Shown piece after piece: positions 46,351 to 57,100 of a stretch of 64,000 bases of DNA (within the stretch, counting starts at the first letter, position 1; every line of letters starts with the position of its first letter). The notes under the pieces are model-generated. The model ran no database searches and had not been told where the DNA came from. It saw nothing but the letters and a program-made list of their open reading frames with translations. The position numbers were made by a program, and so were the translations under genes. The stretch comes from Madurella fahalii (lineage: Eukaryota; Ascomycota; Sordariomycetes; Sordariales), in NCBI GenBank assembly GCA_029876055.1, contig CM056876.1:124001-188000 (forward strand), given 5' to 3'.

Positions 46351-46989
46351 CTAAGGCGCAGGAGAAACCTGTCCCGTACCATAATCGATGTTGTACACGG
46401 TGTTGGGCAGCCTGCCATCCGTAGATCCAAGCTGGTGCGGGCAACTGGGCTGGTTGCTGGCGGCGAGGTTGAGCTCACAGATCTCGTCGAAGCCCCAGTG
46501 GCAGGCTGGATCCTGGATATTGAACAGTTGGATGTGACCGGCGGCCCAGCTTTCGGGCTGGCTGAGGCAACTGGCGACGTAGTTCATGCTGTTGGATGCG
46601 GAGAGAGGGAGGCCGCCTGAGTAGAGATATTTGAGACACTCGTCGGCGGGGATGTTCTCGACCTCCATGTTATAGGCGCCGCCCGTCATCGGCGCCTCGG
46701 TGGCGCCTTGGCTGCTGACGAGGTAGTTCCAGGCGTCGTACGAGATGTCGTGGGCACCGCCGGACTGATCAATGCGAAGGAGGTCAACCGAGCGACCCCA
46801 ATAAGAGACGCGGACGCAAATGTTGTCGCAATCGACACTCATGGGCCAGTAGGCGACTCTGTTGGTGTTGATCTTGCACCCCAGCACCCCGATGGACGAG
46901 CTGTACTTGTCATGGGGGGTAACAGCGCGTGTGTCAGCGGCACCTAGGCCAAAGGAGGCCAGGAACAATGCAGAGAGCGAGAAGCGCAT
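46351..46989 (-). CDS. Small secreted protein of a conserved fungal family, function unknown
   Basis: Intronless, 212 residues. A clear signal peptide (MRFSLSALFLASFGLGA) precedes a compact Cys-containing domain. Conserved-looking blocks are YSSSIGVLGCKINTNRVAYW, CDNICVRVSYWGRSVDLLRI, DQSGGAHDISYDAWNYL, PLSASNSMNYVASC, DPACHWGFDEIC and SNQPSCPHQLGS. I count eight cysteines in the mature part, which fits disulfide bonding outside the cell. I recognise the family as common in ascomycete secretomes; it has some resemblance to barwin/expansin-type folds, but I would not assign activity. A separate promoter and terminator are expected since both neighbours are several hundred bases away. Confidence 0.82.
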   Translation of the reverse strand: MRFSLSALFLASFGLGAADTRAVTPHDKYSSSIGVLGCKINTNRVAYWPMSVDCDNICVRVSYWGRSVDLLRIDQSGGAHDISYDAWNYLVSSQGATEAPMTGGAYNMEVENIPADECLKYLYSGGLPLSASNSMNYVASCLSQPESWAAGHIQLFNIQDPACHWGFDEICELNLAASNQPSCPHQLGSTDGRLPNTVYNIDYGTGQVSPAP

Positions 46990-47793
46990 TCTGGCGGTTG
47001 ATGGGGTTTGTCGATATAGTGGTAAGGTTTAGGTTGTTTAAATTGGAGCTTGAGTGGCGTTTTCTGTTGGTCTTTTTCTTGGAACGTATGTTGAGCGTGA
47101 TAGTGAGCAACAAGCCGCCGGAAACCATGGAAGAGCAGCTCTGTTTATATACTAGATGTCAGCTTGGGAATCTGATTTAAGATACCAAAGCCTTTTTACA
47201 GGCTATCAGGTGCTCATGTTTCATGCAAACAAAGCTACTAAAGTGACGGTCGATTCAGTAGCTTCTTGCTAGTCGGAAGATCGGCCGTGAAGGATCCACT
47301 GAAGAGCAATCCTGTTCCCAAAGATTTTGCCCACGGGCCCGTGGGTTCTCGTATGGGCGATCAGATCCATGGGCAGGACGAAAAAGTCTACGTACAGCCC
47401 GCTCAACGGAGGAGGAAATCCGTGGATGGCCAGAACAATATCCACAAGCCACACATTTGGGGCCAAATATTAGCTTTAACGAACAAATGTTAATCCGGCC
47501 AGCGACAGGAAATGAGATTACAAACACCAGTATCAACGATGGCTTGCGAGTGAGAACGCCCTAATAAGCCATGCAAGCACTAGAGGAAACAACTAATACT
47601 TATGCAGGGCTTGGTTGCATATTAGCTAGGCCTTAGTAAAGGTGTCCACTGCCCCTGGGTTGGATGGGGCCGGCGTTAATACGTGATTTTCGGCGGATTG
47701 TGCCCGTTAGCGATCGTACGTTTCATTTCTACCGCCGTCTCACCATCTTCCCATTGTTCGCCACTCGTTTATCTGCGAGGCATGGATAGGTAG
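46990..47793. other. Intergenic region, no supported gene
   Basis: About 800 bases with short open frames only. It should contain the secreted-protein promoter adjacent to 46,990. Confidence 0.4.
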
Positions 47794-48381
47794 TCACACA
47801 GAGGCCGCCCTCAACGCCCCCAACACCAAACCCCTCTGATTCTCATACGCAAACTCAATTACCCTCCCCTGGCACTTGCCCGCCATGACCTCCTGCTCGT
47901 CCGCCCAAACCGCATCGCAATGCTCCCCAGGATCCAAGCGCACGGTAGGCACCACGCCGTCCACGCCCTGGCCATTACGATCAATCTCAGCCAGAAAAGT
48001 GATCTTTCTCCACCGCCACCCCACCTCCCGCCCGTCAAACTCAACCTGGTCTAGTACCCCCGCCACGCGGCTCACAACCAAACCCGTCTCCTCCGCCACC
48101 TCCCGGCAAAGGGCATGTAGGATGGTTGGGTCGGTTAGGTCGACACAACCGCCGGGACATTCCCACTTCAGGGCAAATCCGTCATGAGCAGCGCGCTGGA
48201 CGAGGAGGGCGCGGCGGTCGTGGATTATCACGGCGCCGACGACGAGTTTATTCGCGCTCGGGTTGGCGGATAGGTACGCGGCTGGAGAGGCATGGTAGAG
48301 GGAGAGGGACCCGGGAAATGTGAATGTAGTTTGACCCTGACATTGGGCTGGGGAAGCTGCATTTGTGTCGATGATGGACAT
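47794..48381 (-). CDS. Nudix hydrolase
   Basis: Intronless, 195 residues. The Nudix box lies at about residues 75-100 as GGCVDLTDPTILHALCREVAEETGL split over two halves (GGCVDLTDPTILHAL then CREVAEETGL). The catalytic R-E-x-x-E-E-x-G core is intact. The first acidic position is Asp rather than Glu, with one extra residue before the core, as in the V-D-x-T-D subgroup. KLVVGAVIIHDRRALLVQRA before the box and VGWRWRKITFLAEID after it complete the alpha/beta/alpha fold. Enzymes of the family cleave nucleoside diphosphates linked to another group, using Mg2+; the substrate is not evident. It has no targeting signal and is probably cytosolic. Confidence 0.9.
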   Translation of the reverse strand: MSIIDTNAASPAQCQGQTTFTFPGSLSLYHASPAAYLSANPSANKLVVGAVIIHDRRALLVQRAAHDGFALKWECPGGCVDLTDPTILHALCREVAEETGLVVSRVAGVLDQVEFDGREVGWRWRKITFLAEIDRNGQGVDGVVPTVRLDPGEHCDAVWADEQEVMAGKCQGRVIEFAYENQRGLVLGALRAASV

Positions 48382-48946
48382 GTTTGATCAACCTTGCGGA
48401 ATCGGAGGCGAGTGCGGTAAAATGCGTGTTGTACCGGCGGAGTTAAGTGGTACTGTCGTGCTCCAAGTTTTGCAGTTTCCAGGAATGAGGCCTGATAGTG
48501 AAATGATGCCTCAGATTCCGGTGACGATTCATGGTTAGGTAGTTTTGGGCGTTATAAATGACACCAGGCCCCCTCCTGCCTGTTCAGAACGCGTAATCTC
48601 TGCAGGCAGACGGTTCCGATAATGTGGGCGCCTAGTCCTCGCGAGCGACACGGGCAGTGTAGAACCGGGGATGGCTTTGAGCAGGCAGGATTTCGTGACA
48701 GGGTACAGCAACTCAATCGGAATGCCTGAAGTCACAAGATATCTATGTTTTCCCAGCAGCTGTGGCTGGCTGGCATTGCCGCGTTATGTGCCCAGGCAAG
48801 GCCGAATGAGAGGTTTTCAGTGACTCTTACGGAAAGACGTAATTAGTCTGGTAAGCAACTGGCTTGGCAAGCAGTCAGCTTAAAAATCCGGCAGTAATTA
48901 GCCCGCGCAATTTCTACGTCGCAGCCCCATCCCGCCCCTTTTGTCG
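48382..48946. other. Intergenic spacer
   Basis: 565 bases between the Nudix start and the DUF1996 stop, both on the minus strand. It likely contains the Nudix promoter. No other feature. Confidence 0.4.
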
Positions 48947-50210
48947 TTACTCGTAAGTCACCGGCAAACCGCCAGGCAACGAGTCAAGCCCTGAAAGTTA
49001 TTAGCATCAGGCTCCCGATCGCTTAGTAACCGACCATGAACTTACATCCTTCTGTCTCCTCAGGAATAGTCTGCTGCTTTTGGCATGCGGTAGCTTCCTC
49101 TGGAGTCTGGGTTTTCAGAGCCGAGCACCGGTCGCCGGTGCAACGAGCATCAAGCGCACGCTGCAAAGCGTCGCCCTTCCATCCGAAGATATAGTCGCCG
49201 TGTTGACCGTATCCAGTGCTACGGCACAGTTAGTGGTCGAGCCTTTCCTCGTAACATGCGCCAGGTCCTCTTACCCATCACCCATTGAGTAGACAAGTGG
49301 CTGGCCCGTCTCGGGCCACAGGGCCTTGTCGTTGAATGGGCGCGTGTCCCACATGACTTCGTACATCAGCTGCGGAAGGCGGACCGGGTGGCTGGCTGGG
49401 CAGGGCCCGGTCGACTCAAATGTGCCGCTGCTAGGGTAGGCGACGTGGCTCTTGTGGTCGGGGCTGTCAACGTTCTTGCCGTCCCAACATCTAGCCCACT
49501 GTCAGCAGCCGCTCGTCCTTTCGTCCAGGAAAGATCACTTACGTCGGGAAAGTGATTGTTGTACGAATACCGCCAGGGCAGATGCGGTTCGGGAAGGTGG
49601 CCGTGTCGTCACCTGTGCATGGAGCGCCGCCGAAGGGGCTCTGCTCGATGTTGTGCTCGCAGCGGTGGCAGATTTGCCTCTGCATGCCCCTCCGTTGTCG
49701 AAGGTTGGCGTCGCCAACGAGCATGCGGAAGCCCTGGTCTTGTCAGCCGTGCTAGCCAGGACGGTGTAAGAAATCATGTAGACTTGCAGGCTTGAATGCG
49801 GTAACCTTCGTCTTGCCGTCGTATGGCGGGATGTAGTACACGGTCACACCTCCTTTGCCCCTTAGACCGAGGTTGACCATCTGAGGCACCCGCTTGAAGC
49901 TGCCGTTCTTTGCGCGGAAGTATACGTTAGCGGTCCAGTAGTTTGAAAAGTCCTCGCTGAACGAGCAGGTTGTACAGGTAGACTCGGTCGAGGGGTCGTA
50001 TTCAACGGGCGTCATAGTAGCGTTGAACGAGTTGCCGCCCACTATCTGGTGCAGATGGGTCGACTGCACCATTCCAGGGTTGACAAGAGGGTCGAGACGC
50101 TCGATGACGAGCTGTGAGCACTGAAACCGCATCATGGCGGCTTGCGCGAACTGAGTGGCGGCCTGTCGTGCGCAGAGCGCCGCCGCGACGGCAAAGAGCG
50201 AACTCTTCAT
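48947..50210 (-). CDS. DUF1996 secreted protein (copy A)
   Basis: Five exons, 50210-49788, 49733-49543, 49490-49275, 49218-49046 and 48990-48947, give 348 residues. A signal peptide (MKSSLFAVAAALCARQAATQ) precedes the DUF1996 landmarks: RFQCSQLVIERLDPLVNPG, STHLHQIVGGNSFNATM, CTTCSFSEDFSNYWTANVYF, FPTCWDGKNVDSPDHKSHVA and GPCPASHPVRLPQLMYEV, then the tail GWLDSLPGGLPVTYE. DUF1996 proteins are secreted fungal proteins often expressed during growth on plant biomass or in cell-wall contexts; their activity is unsettled. The first intron (49,734-49,787) is GC-AG with donor GCAAGT; the other three are GT-AG. The His, Trp and Asp in HxHQIVG and CWDGKNVDSPDH are candidates for an active or metal site. 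The gene is a paralogue of copy B (59,539-60,784). Confidence 0.93.
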
Positions 50211-51744
50211 GTCTGTCACAGCTTGGTCCTCTTACGGTAGTCAAACTTCACGGTCAAGCACTGAATGAGGCCAAGAACAGAGTCACAACTGGATAGTCGC
50301 AGCGACGGAACTGAGACCCAGGAAAAGATGTTGCAAATGCCAAGCAGCGCATTCATTACTTATATCGAGGCACTCCAGCAACCGTACCAGTACGCCTTAT
50401 TCATGTTTGATCGGGACCGGCCGCGGGCGGAGCTCTCAGGGGCAGGTTCAATGCCTGCTCGATTTGTGATAGGTCCAGTACCGCCGCAATGAACTGCCGC
50501 ATATTGGCCTGATTATAGGTTAAATCGAGGGTAAACAGCACGGCCTCTTATTGGGCGACTTGTCGCAGGTTCTGTCAAAGATGGAGGTTTACGTCTAATC
50601 TATCCTAATGAACTCTTCCTGCCAATCCTACCCTTGCCGAACCCCCCCCTTTGTTTCTTACAGTATTGTCACCATCCAATTGCACGAACTGATCGCCACT
50701 TCAACCCACCGACCGCAAGGCGCAACGTAACGGTGCCACATGGACTATCTTCGATGCCAGCCGAAACAGTGTCCGGACCCGGTTTATAATCGGCGGCTAG
50801 AATCATGATCGCCACGGCACTTTAAGAATCGTGCAGGTGTTGATTAGGACGCACGCCTCTCAGACCGCTGACGTTTTGGGGGCTACAAGGAATATATGTA
50901 TTCCGGAACGGCGGAAAGAGCTCATTGGGGTTCTCAATCTGCCAACTCCGTTCACCGCATTCTTCACGACATGGTTGTTACCGAGTCTTGTTGCCGGTCC
51001 ACAACGGTCCGACACAAGTGAGCAATACGGGAGCACACTCGATGTGTATGTGCCAGGGTTACTTGGGAGGATCTGGAGCACCATTCCTTCCCAGTTTTAG
51101 GGGCGAAATGGAAGAGAAGCAGGTGTCAGGCTGTCAGGCTGTCAGGTTTTAACAGTGCACCGGATTTTCGACTACTAGATTGTGGTTGGGATGGAAACCA
51201 ATGACCGCTACCAGCTTACTCTGCCTCCCAAGGTTCCTGTGCAGCCGATAGAGAGGGCCGTTGCAGGAACGACTGTCTCCAGCCCAGACGAGCACGTGGG
51301 ACATAATTAACTTGATCACGGCAAGCGAATTTAATCTTGGAACCCTTCCAGAAACAGCGTGGCGGGCAACCCCCGGACAATGGCGGACATACCAGACATT
51401 AGCCGAAATGCATTTCGTGTCCTTTACCGAGATTTTCGCGCACCTCACAGAGAATCAAGACCCGAGCAATGACGACGCCAGCCGAGACCAGATGGGGTCT
51501 CCAGTCGCTTGGAGGGCGAGATCACTGGTATAAGGTAGCAACAAAAGACGAATATCATGCTTTACAAGCTAGACGAGAGCTTCAAGACCCTAGAGCTCTT
51601 GCTCACGAAGAAGTTCCACTGCGTCGCGCCGTCCACATACTCTTAGTTCTGTCGGCTCTTTCGACTCTGTCTCTTCTTATTCTCGTTTAAGGAATACACC
51701 GACAGGCAAACCCTAACCCTACGGCAGGTGACCACACCTGCAGG
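50211..51744. other. Intergenic region, no supported gene
   Basis: 1.5 kb including the copy A promoter. A triple direct repeat of caggctgt-like units lies at about 51,125-51,148. Two adjacent CCCTAA units lie at about 51,709-51,720 just before the tRNA gene. No gene is supported. Confidence 0.4.
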
Positions 51745-51824
51745 TCTTCCGTAGTATAGTGGTCAGTATGTGAGCTTGTCAACCCACAACGCTCGAGACC
51801 CGGGTTCAATTCCCGGCGGGAGAG
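51745..51824 (+). tRNA. tRNA-Asp (GUC), with an 8-nt intron
   Basis: The acceptor stem TCTTCCG pairs with CGGGAGA over seven positions (one T-G). The D arm TAGTATAGTGGTCAGT contains the A box. The anticodon stem TGAGC pairs with GCTCG. The T arm CCGGG-TTCAATT-CCCGG contains the B box. The anticodon loop reads TTGTCA followed by extra bases and C; removing ACCCACAA after position 37 leaves the standard seven-base loop with anticodon GTC. The intron's ACAA can pair with TTGT of the loop, extending the stem as in eukaryotic pre-tRNAs. The discriminator base is G, as expected for Asp. Confidence 0.88.
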
Positions 51825-51835
51825 ATTGGCCTTTC

Positions 51836-51840
51836 TTTTT
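51836..51840 (+). terminator. RNA polymerase III terminator
   Basis: Five T starting 12 bases after the mature 3' end of the tRNA-Asp, the usual signal and spacing for Pol III release. Confidence 0.6.
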
Positions 51841-52714
51841 CACTCTTCTAGCACAAGAATGAGCTGCTTTACCTCCTCTTGTAGATATCCGGAGTGCGGT
51901 TCTCCAAGGCGATTTCTTTTTTCCCCCTTAGCTCCTGCACACCGGTATTTGTCAATATTTTGGTGCCCCCGATGGCTTGCAGACGCCTGTATTAGGAAAG
52001 AATTTTGCTATACCGGCACTGAATCAACTCATGGTTGGTACCTTGAATGCTTTTTCTGGGCCCACAGCGCCGGTGGCTTGGCTGAGAATTCCTAGATCTC
52101 AATAGCGGAAACCCCTCTAGTTAAATTGCATACGAGTTAGCAACACCGACAGCACTTCCAGGTACAAAGTTGCCAAAAGGCAGAGCTGACCCAGAGATCC
52201 CAATCTAGCATCCGATTCCGCCTTAGGCTTCCAGAAGGTGATGCGACTCTTATGAGGTTGTGACGTGTCAGACGCGAGCTGAAAAAAACTGTCGAAACGG
52301 CTGCCTGAACGGCGCTCCAGGGCCCCGTTAGGGCCATGTGGCGGACGCGGTCTCGCACCGATTTCCGTTTTCGGATGTCAGAGGCTCAAGCGGTGGCCTC
52401 ACGGAAGCGCAGGGCTGCGGCTCCTAGGCGGGTCCCTGGCGGCAGTAGCGCATTCAGCTGGCTCACATCGCTGCCCGAAGCGACGTGTCCCTGCGCTGTG
52501 GCCGACGCATGCCAAGCTCATAGCGGACTCCCGCGTGTGGGCCAGTGTGTGGCTGATGGCCGTGACAAAATGTCGGTGATGCGATGGGATAGGCGGTTAG
52601 GGTCAGGTTACAGATGAGAACTGATGGCATCCAGCGATTTAAGGTTCTAGCAACCCCCCCCCCCCCCCTGTTTGGGAGATCGCACACCGAGAACTCAAAA
52701 TCGCCAAATCAAAA
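51841..52714. other. Intergenic region upstream of the ankyrin gene
   Basis: No gene is supported. It holds a C15 tract 46 bases before the ankyrin start codon, which may lie in its promoter or 5' untranslated region. Confidence 0.35.
52654..52668. repeat. Poly-C tract, 15 bases
   Basis: Fifteen consecutive C on the + strand, 46 bases upstream of the ATG of the ankyrin-repeat gene; the same length as the tract at 29,808. Confidence 0.95.
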
Positions 52715-54196
52715 ATGCCCGGCATCACCACTCTCACCGTCACCCATCCGTCGTGGGACGACTCACCCACTCTCGCTTCTTGGACGATCCAAGAAGAGCC
52801 CTCGGAAAGCATCTCTTGGACGCCTCACCTCCAATCTCGTCTCCGACGACCCAAGAGATCGCCATGCCAGGAGGTAGTCAGCGCCAACCGTTCCTTTCCC
52901 AAGCCCACCCCCTCGATCCGCGTCCACGGCAGCAAATGCCGCTGCGCTGAGACCCAAACACATCACGAACGTCAGGACGCCGCCCTCGCGCAAAATATCC
53001 TCGTAGCCTCGGAAGGACTCCGCCGCACCCGTTCCGCCAAACCCGCCGTGTCTCGCCAACGGAGTAAGCGATCTTCTCTCTCCTCATCCGGCCACATCCT
53101 CCTCTCCGCCCTCACCCGCCTTTTCGCCCCGGCCCCGGCCGCCCCGAGCATCCCCCAGCTAGCAGATCTCTGCATCGGCTGCGCCAACCTCGACATTGTC
53201 AAGGTCAGCCACTACCTGGTCCATACTTCCCCGCCCCTGCCAGTGAACCACCCCAACCACCTCGGCACGACGCCGCTCATGGCGGCGGTGCGCTCGCCGG
53301 TAGCCAAAATGAGGCCGAAGGCGCACTTGGCCATGGTTGAGTTCCTGATCGATTGCGGGGCGGACGTGAACGCTACGCGCCTGGAGAGGGGAGTCGAGGC
53401 CGGGGAGAGCGTGCTGAGCATGGCGTGCGGGCTGGGGCTGGCGGAGGTGGCGAAGTTGCTGATTGCGCGGGGGGCGACGGTGGATGCGGCGATCCCCTGT
53501 AGGGCTGGAAGGGGGTCCGGGTTGAGAGGGCTTGCGGGGCCCGGGCAGACGGCTCTGCACGTTGCTGTGCTGCGGGATAGGCCAGAGTGCGTCGAGGTGC
53601 TCGTGCGAGACGGCAAGGCGGATGTGAACGCCGTGTTTGACGCTTCGGCTTCGCTGGCGCTATCGCAGGAAGGAGGGAGATTGAGTTTGGACGGAGGCCT
53701 GAGGAGCCTGCGTGGGCGGAGTCGTATCGGGGACTCGGCGGGGCGGCGGCGCCACCCCGTCTCTGCGCTGCACCTTGCATACGGAAGCTATGCTTGCATA
53801 GAGCTCCTATTGCGGGGCGGGGCGGATGTGAATACGCGAGATGGCTTTGGCAGGACACCCCTTCACTGGGCGGCCGAAGCGGGCAATGCGGTTGTCGTGG
53901 GGCTGTTGGTGGGCGCGGGCGCGGATGTTGACGTGGCAGACGATCATGGGGCAACGCCGCTTGCTGCCACGGTTGCGGCCCTAGAGGAAGGAGGGGGGAA
54001 GCAGGGCCAGGTCGAGGCCGTGAGCATGCTGATCAAAGAAGGGGCAGATGTGGGGGTGGCGTGCCAGGTCAAGGGGACTTTGAAGGAGAGATTGCTCGCT
54101 CTGGAGGAATGGCGTGGGGTGTTCGACAACGTGTTCGAAGAGGTTGAAAAACCAATGAACCAAGGGTCACGTTCCTTGATCCTGTCTAACAACTAA
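52715..54196 (+). CDS. Ankyrin-repeat protein
   Basis: Intronless, 493 residues. The first 140 are basic, Ser/Arg-rich and probably disordered. From about residue 150 ankyrin repeats follow, degenerate at first (NHLGTTPLMAAVRSP, MVEFLIDCGADVNA, VAKLLIARGATVDAA, GQTALHVAVLRDRPECVEVL) and then canonical near the C-terminus (DGFGRTPLHWAAEAGNAVVV, GLLVGAGADVDVADDHGATP). A low-complexity Gly/Arg/Ser insert lies between the fourth and fifth repeat. A short helical tail ends the protein. Ankyrin stacks mediate protein contacts, and nothing else indicates the role. There is no signal peptide or membrane span. Confidence 0.88.
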   Translation: MPGITTLTVTHPSWDDSPTLASWTIQEEPSESISWTPHLQSRLRRPKRSPCQEVVSANRSFPKPTPSIRVHGSKCRCAETQTHHERQDAALAQNILVASEGLRRTRSAKPAVSRQRSKRSSLSSSGHILLSALTRLFAPAPAAPSIPQLADLCIGCANLDIVKVSHYLVHTSPPLPVNHPNHLGTTPLMAAVRSPVAKMRPKAHLAMVEFLIDCGADVNATRLERGVEAGESVLSMACGLGLAEVAKLLIARGATVDAAIPCRAGRGSGLRGLAGPGQTALHVAVLRDRPECVEVLVRDGKADVNAVFDASASLALSQEGGRLSLDGGLRSLRGRSRIGDSAGRRRHPVSALHLAYGSYACIELLLRGGADVNTRDGFGRTPLHWAAEAGNAVVVGLLVGAGADVDVADDHGATPLAATVAALEEGGGKQGQVEAVSMLIKEGADVGVACQVKGTLKERLLALEEWRGVFDNVFEEVEKPMNQGSRSLILSNN

Positions 54197-57100
54197 GGGG
54201 TAGCGGATGTAGGGTATTCGCCATGTTGGGTCGAGGCACACCCAGCTGAGGCAGAATCATCGGATGCTCGTACGATATCAAAAAAGGCGGTTAGAATCGG
54301 CTGTCCAGTTTAGATATGTGTAAATACAAGGGGTTTTAGCGGTCGGTAACGGTTTGGGAAAACAAGCTAACACTAAGGCCATCATATGCGGTGTATATTG
54401 CCTTTCAGATCCCGAAATCTCCTAAGGACAAGGATCCTTGAACTTTACAATGAACATACCGAGGGTAAGACTTACCTTAGTACTTACATCAGAGAGCCTT
54501 TCGATGGGGGGCGCTTCCGAACCAACGAACACCCATTTCTTGAGATCCCTGTAAGACCGCGACTCAGAGGGATAAGACATGCATGATATTGCACGCAGCT
54601 CACTGGACACCCATAGATATGCTCTTTGGTACTTTGCTATTGAAGTTGGATGCTGCGACTCTGCAGTAGCAGCAGGCGGGGCACTTCCGGGCCAATTATA
54701 GGTGCTCAGTACCTCCAACTCCGCAACCCAGTAGCGAATGGCCCCTTCTTCATATCCCCTAACCCATGTTTCCTGACGCAATAGTGACAGGGAATGCTAT
54801 TCTGAACCCACAGCCAGGGTTGCAACGAGTGTCCAGAAGCTGCCAAGATGGTCCACAAAAACCACAACCGAACGCAAAAGTCCCTGGTCATAGTCCCGGT
54901 CAGTCCACGTATTGGACTACATATAGCTCCTCACCGCACATCCTCCTCGGGAGTTAATACATGAACCATGCTCCAGGTGAACGAACGACAATACGGGCCG
55001 GGCGGGAGATAGAAGACATCGCTGCTGTCAGCCCCGGGATATCCGAAAGCCGACCATGTTGGGTAAATGTCTCTCTGCATCCGAGTGCCATTTATTGCAC
55101 ATCTTCATAGCCGTGTGACTGTGAACTGAGGCTCTCGTCCGGCGCTGGAGTGCGGCATTGGGGGCATGCCAGGCCGGGAATCACCCACACCTCCTGCCCT
55201 TTGGCAGCGCACACTCGGCACCGGACTCCCGGCAGCTTTTCCGCCATCCAGGTCAGAATTTTTTAAAGGACCTTTTCTTGGAAGAGGGGCCATACTGGAC
55301 AAGTCCTGATGCCTTCACCATCTCGGGGCCAAAGCGACGGGTACTCGACCGGTAAGGGTCCAAAGTCAAACGCCTTGTCGAGTAGTGAGACTATTCTTGA
55401 CATGGCTGCGAGTTACGGTATGTTGAAACGGCGGTTGGATATGCCTGATCGTTGTGATGTTGTACGGCTGAAGGGGGAGAAGAATATTGGAACTTCGGGT
55501 CACTACCTTGTGGGACAAAGTATCTAAGACTTTATACACACTCAGGACATGAATCTCCTTCTTAGCTAATGACCAGCAGAGTTTCGAGCCGAGAACGGAG
55601 AATAACAAGTGAAAAGCAATCGGGCAATAGCCGAGCAAGAGACTTGACTGCCAACACGGACTCCCGAGAGGCCCATGGTCCATTGTTTGCCCAGCAAGCG
55701 CGATTGCCATTGGGAGCCGAGACCAGACAAGGGGGACGCCGGTGAAAGACTTTGCGGAGTAGACGTGCTCATGCTTGCATAGGTCACCAAATGGAGATAA
55801 GCCAAGAATGGAAGAAAAACACTCCTGTCCCAGGCAACTTGTAAAGTGGTAGAGTAGAATACAGCACAGACCGACGTTGTTTCGAGATGATGCCAAGACT
55901 TGACTCCAAGAACTTGCTTGGGCATCCGAACCGCTCACCGGTCTTCCTGTGCGGCAAAGCGCCTGGCCCGATCCGGTGGGGGTTACAGTGGAAACCGCGC
56001 ATGCCGCCTGGTTCGTTTTTCCTGTTAAGTCGGGCCCCTGCCGCCGGACCTGCACTCTTTGCCCTCGATGCTCCTCAGACGAGCATGTGAGAGGTACGTC
56101 TGAGACCTTTCCCCCCACCCCCGCAACCAGAGAACGAATCCATGGCTTGATAAGGTGATGGTACACTCCATGCGGTGCCAACTGGCGTCAGGTTGCGGTT
56201 GTAGAACGCCTCCACACCCATCTGACCCCTCTGGCAGGGCATCCGAGGACCGGGGGAAAGACTCAGGAATGTCCCGAGCCGTTCCATGGCAGCTTGTTTC
56301 GGGAATAAATCCTGCATGCTGACACACACACACGCACGCACGCACTTCTCGGCCCCCGTGAGGGGCACTCAGAAGTCGACCACGATAGATGCCTTTCAGT
56401 CCGCTCTTCTCCTTCCTCCGACAATGAGTCACTATATGTTTCAAGTGACATCTCCAATCAATCTTCGGGCAGTAGCAATGCCGAAAGTTATTAGTGTTGA
56501 CGTGATGTCCGGTTAGGCGCCGGACAAAGTAAGGTAGGTACCTTACTGTACCTCGCTTCGGTTGGGCACACAAAATTCTCTCAACTGTGTGCCATGCTGT
56601 TCAAACGATTTTGGCGGATCAACAGACTCATCACACCCGTCGCGGCTGTGACGGCAACACGACTGCATCTCATCTCCGGATATACGCCACCTAGTTCGCT
56701 TGATCCTGCAGACAGAAATGCTGCCTGAGCTACCTAGGACTTCATCATCAGGTTCTCAAACAGTCATCTTCCCCCCGAAGGGGATTTCTCTTGACCAAAC
56801 GGAGTTCCAGCTCCGCCCTCACCCCGTCATGTCAGGCATGTACCATACACGACCGCAAAAATAGGGGATCTCGACACTACCTGGTCTTGAAAATCCCCAA
56901 AGGCCTAATGCAACTGAAAATTGCAGTCTCCGCACCTATTATTCACTCATTTTCCTTTCTGATCCCGCCTGTGTTCAGCTTGCAAGTCATTCACTTGTAA
57001 CCCAACCTGCTGGGTACCTACCACCTAGATATGTTACCTGGTGTGAAAGCCGCGTAAAAGACCGCAATCCGGGCGGACGTCAATGTTGCCCAACCCCTAT

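Noticed and set aside
51709..51720. CCCTAACCCTA telomere-like units
   Set aside because: Fewer than two full units; not evidence of a chromosome end or fusion.
55366..56181. 271-codon open frame on the minus strand
   Set aside because: No recognisable domain, no clear codon preference and no splice context.
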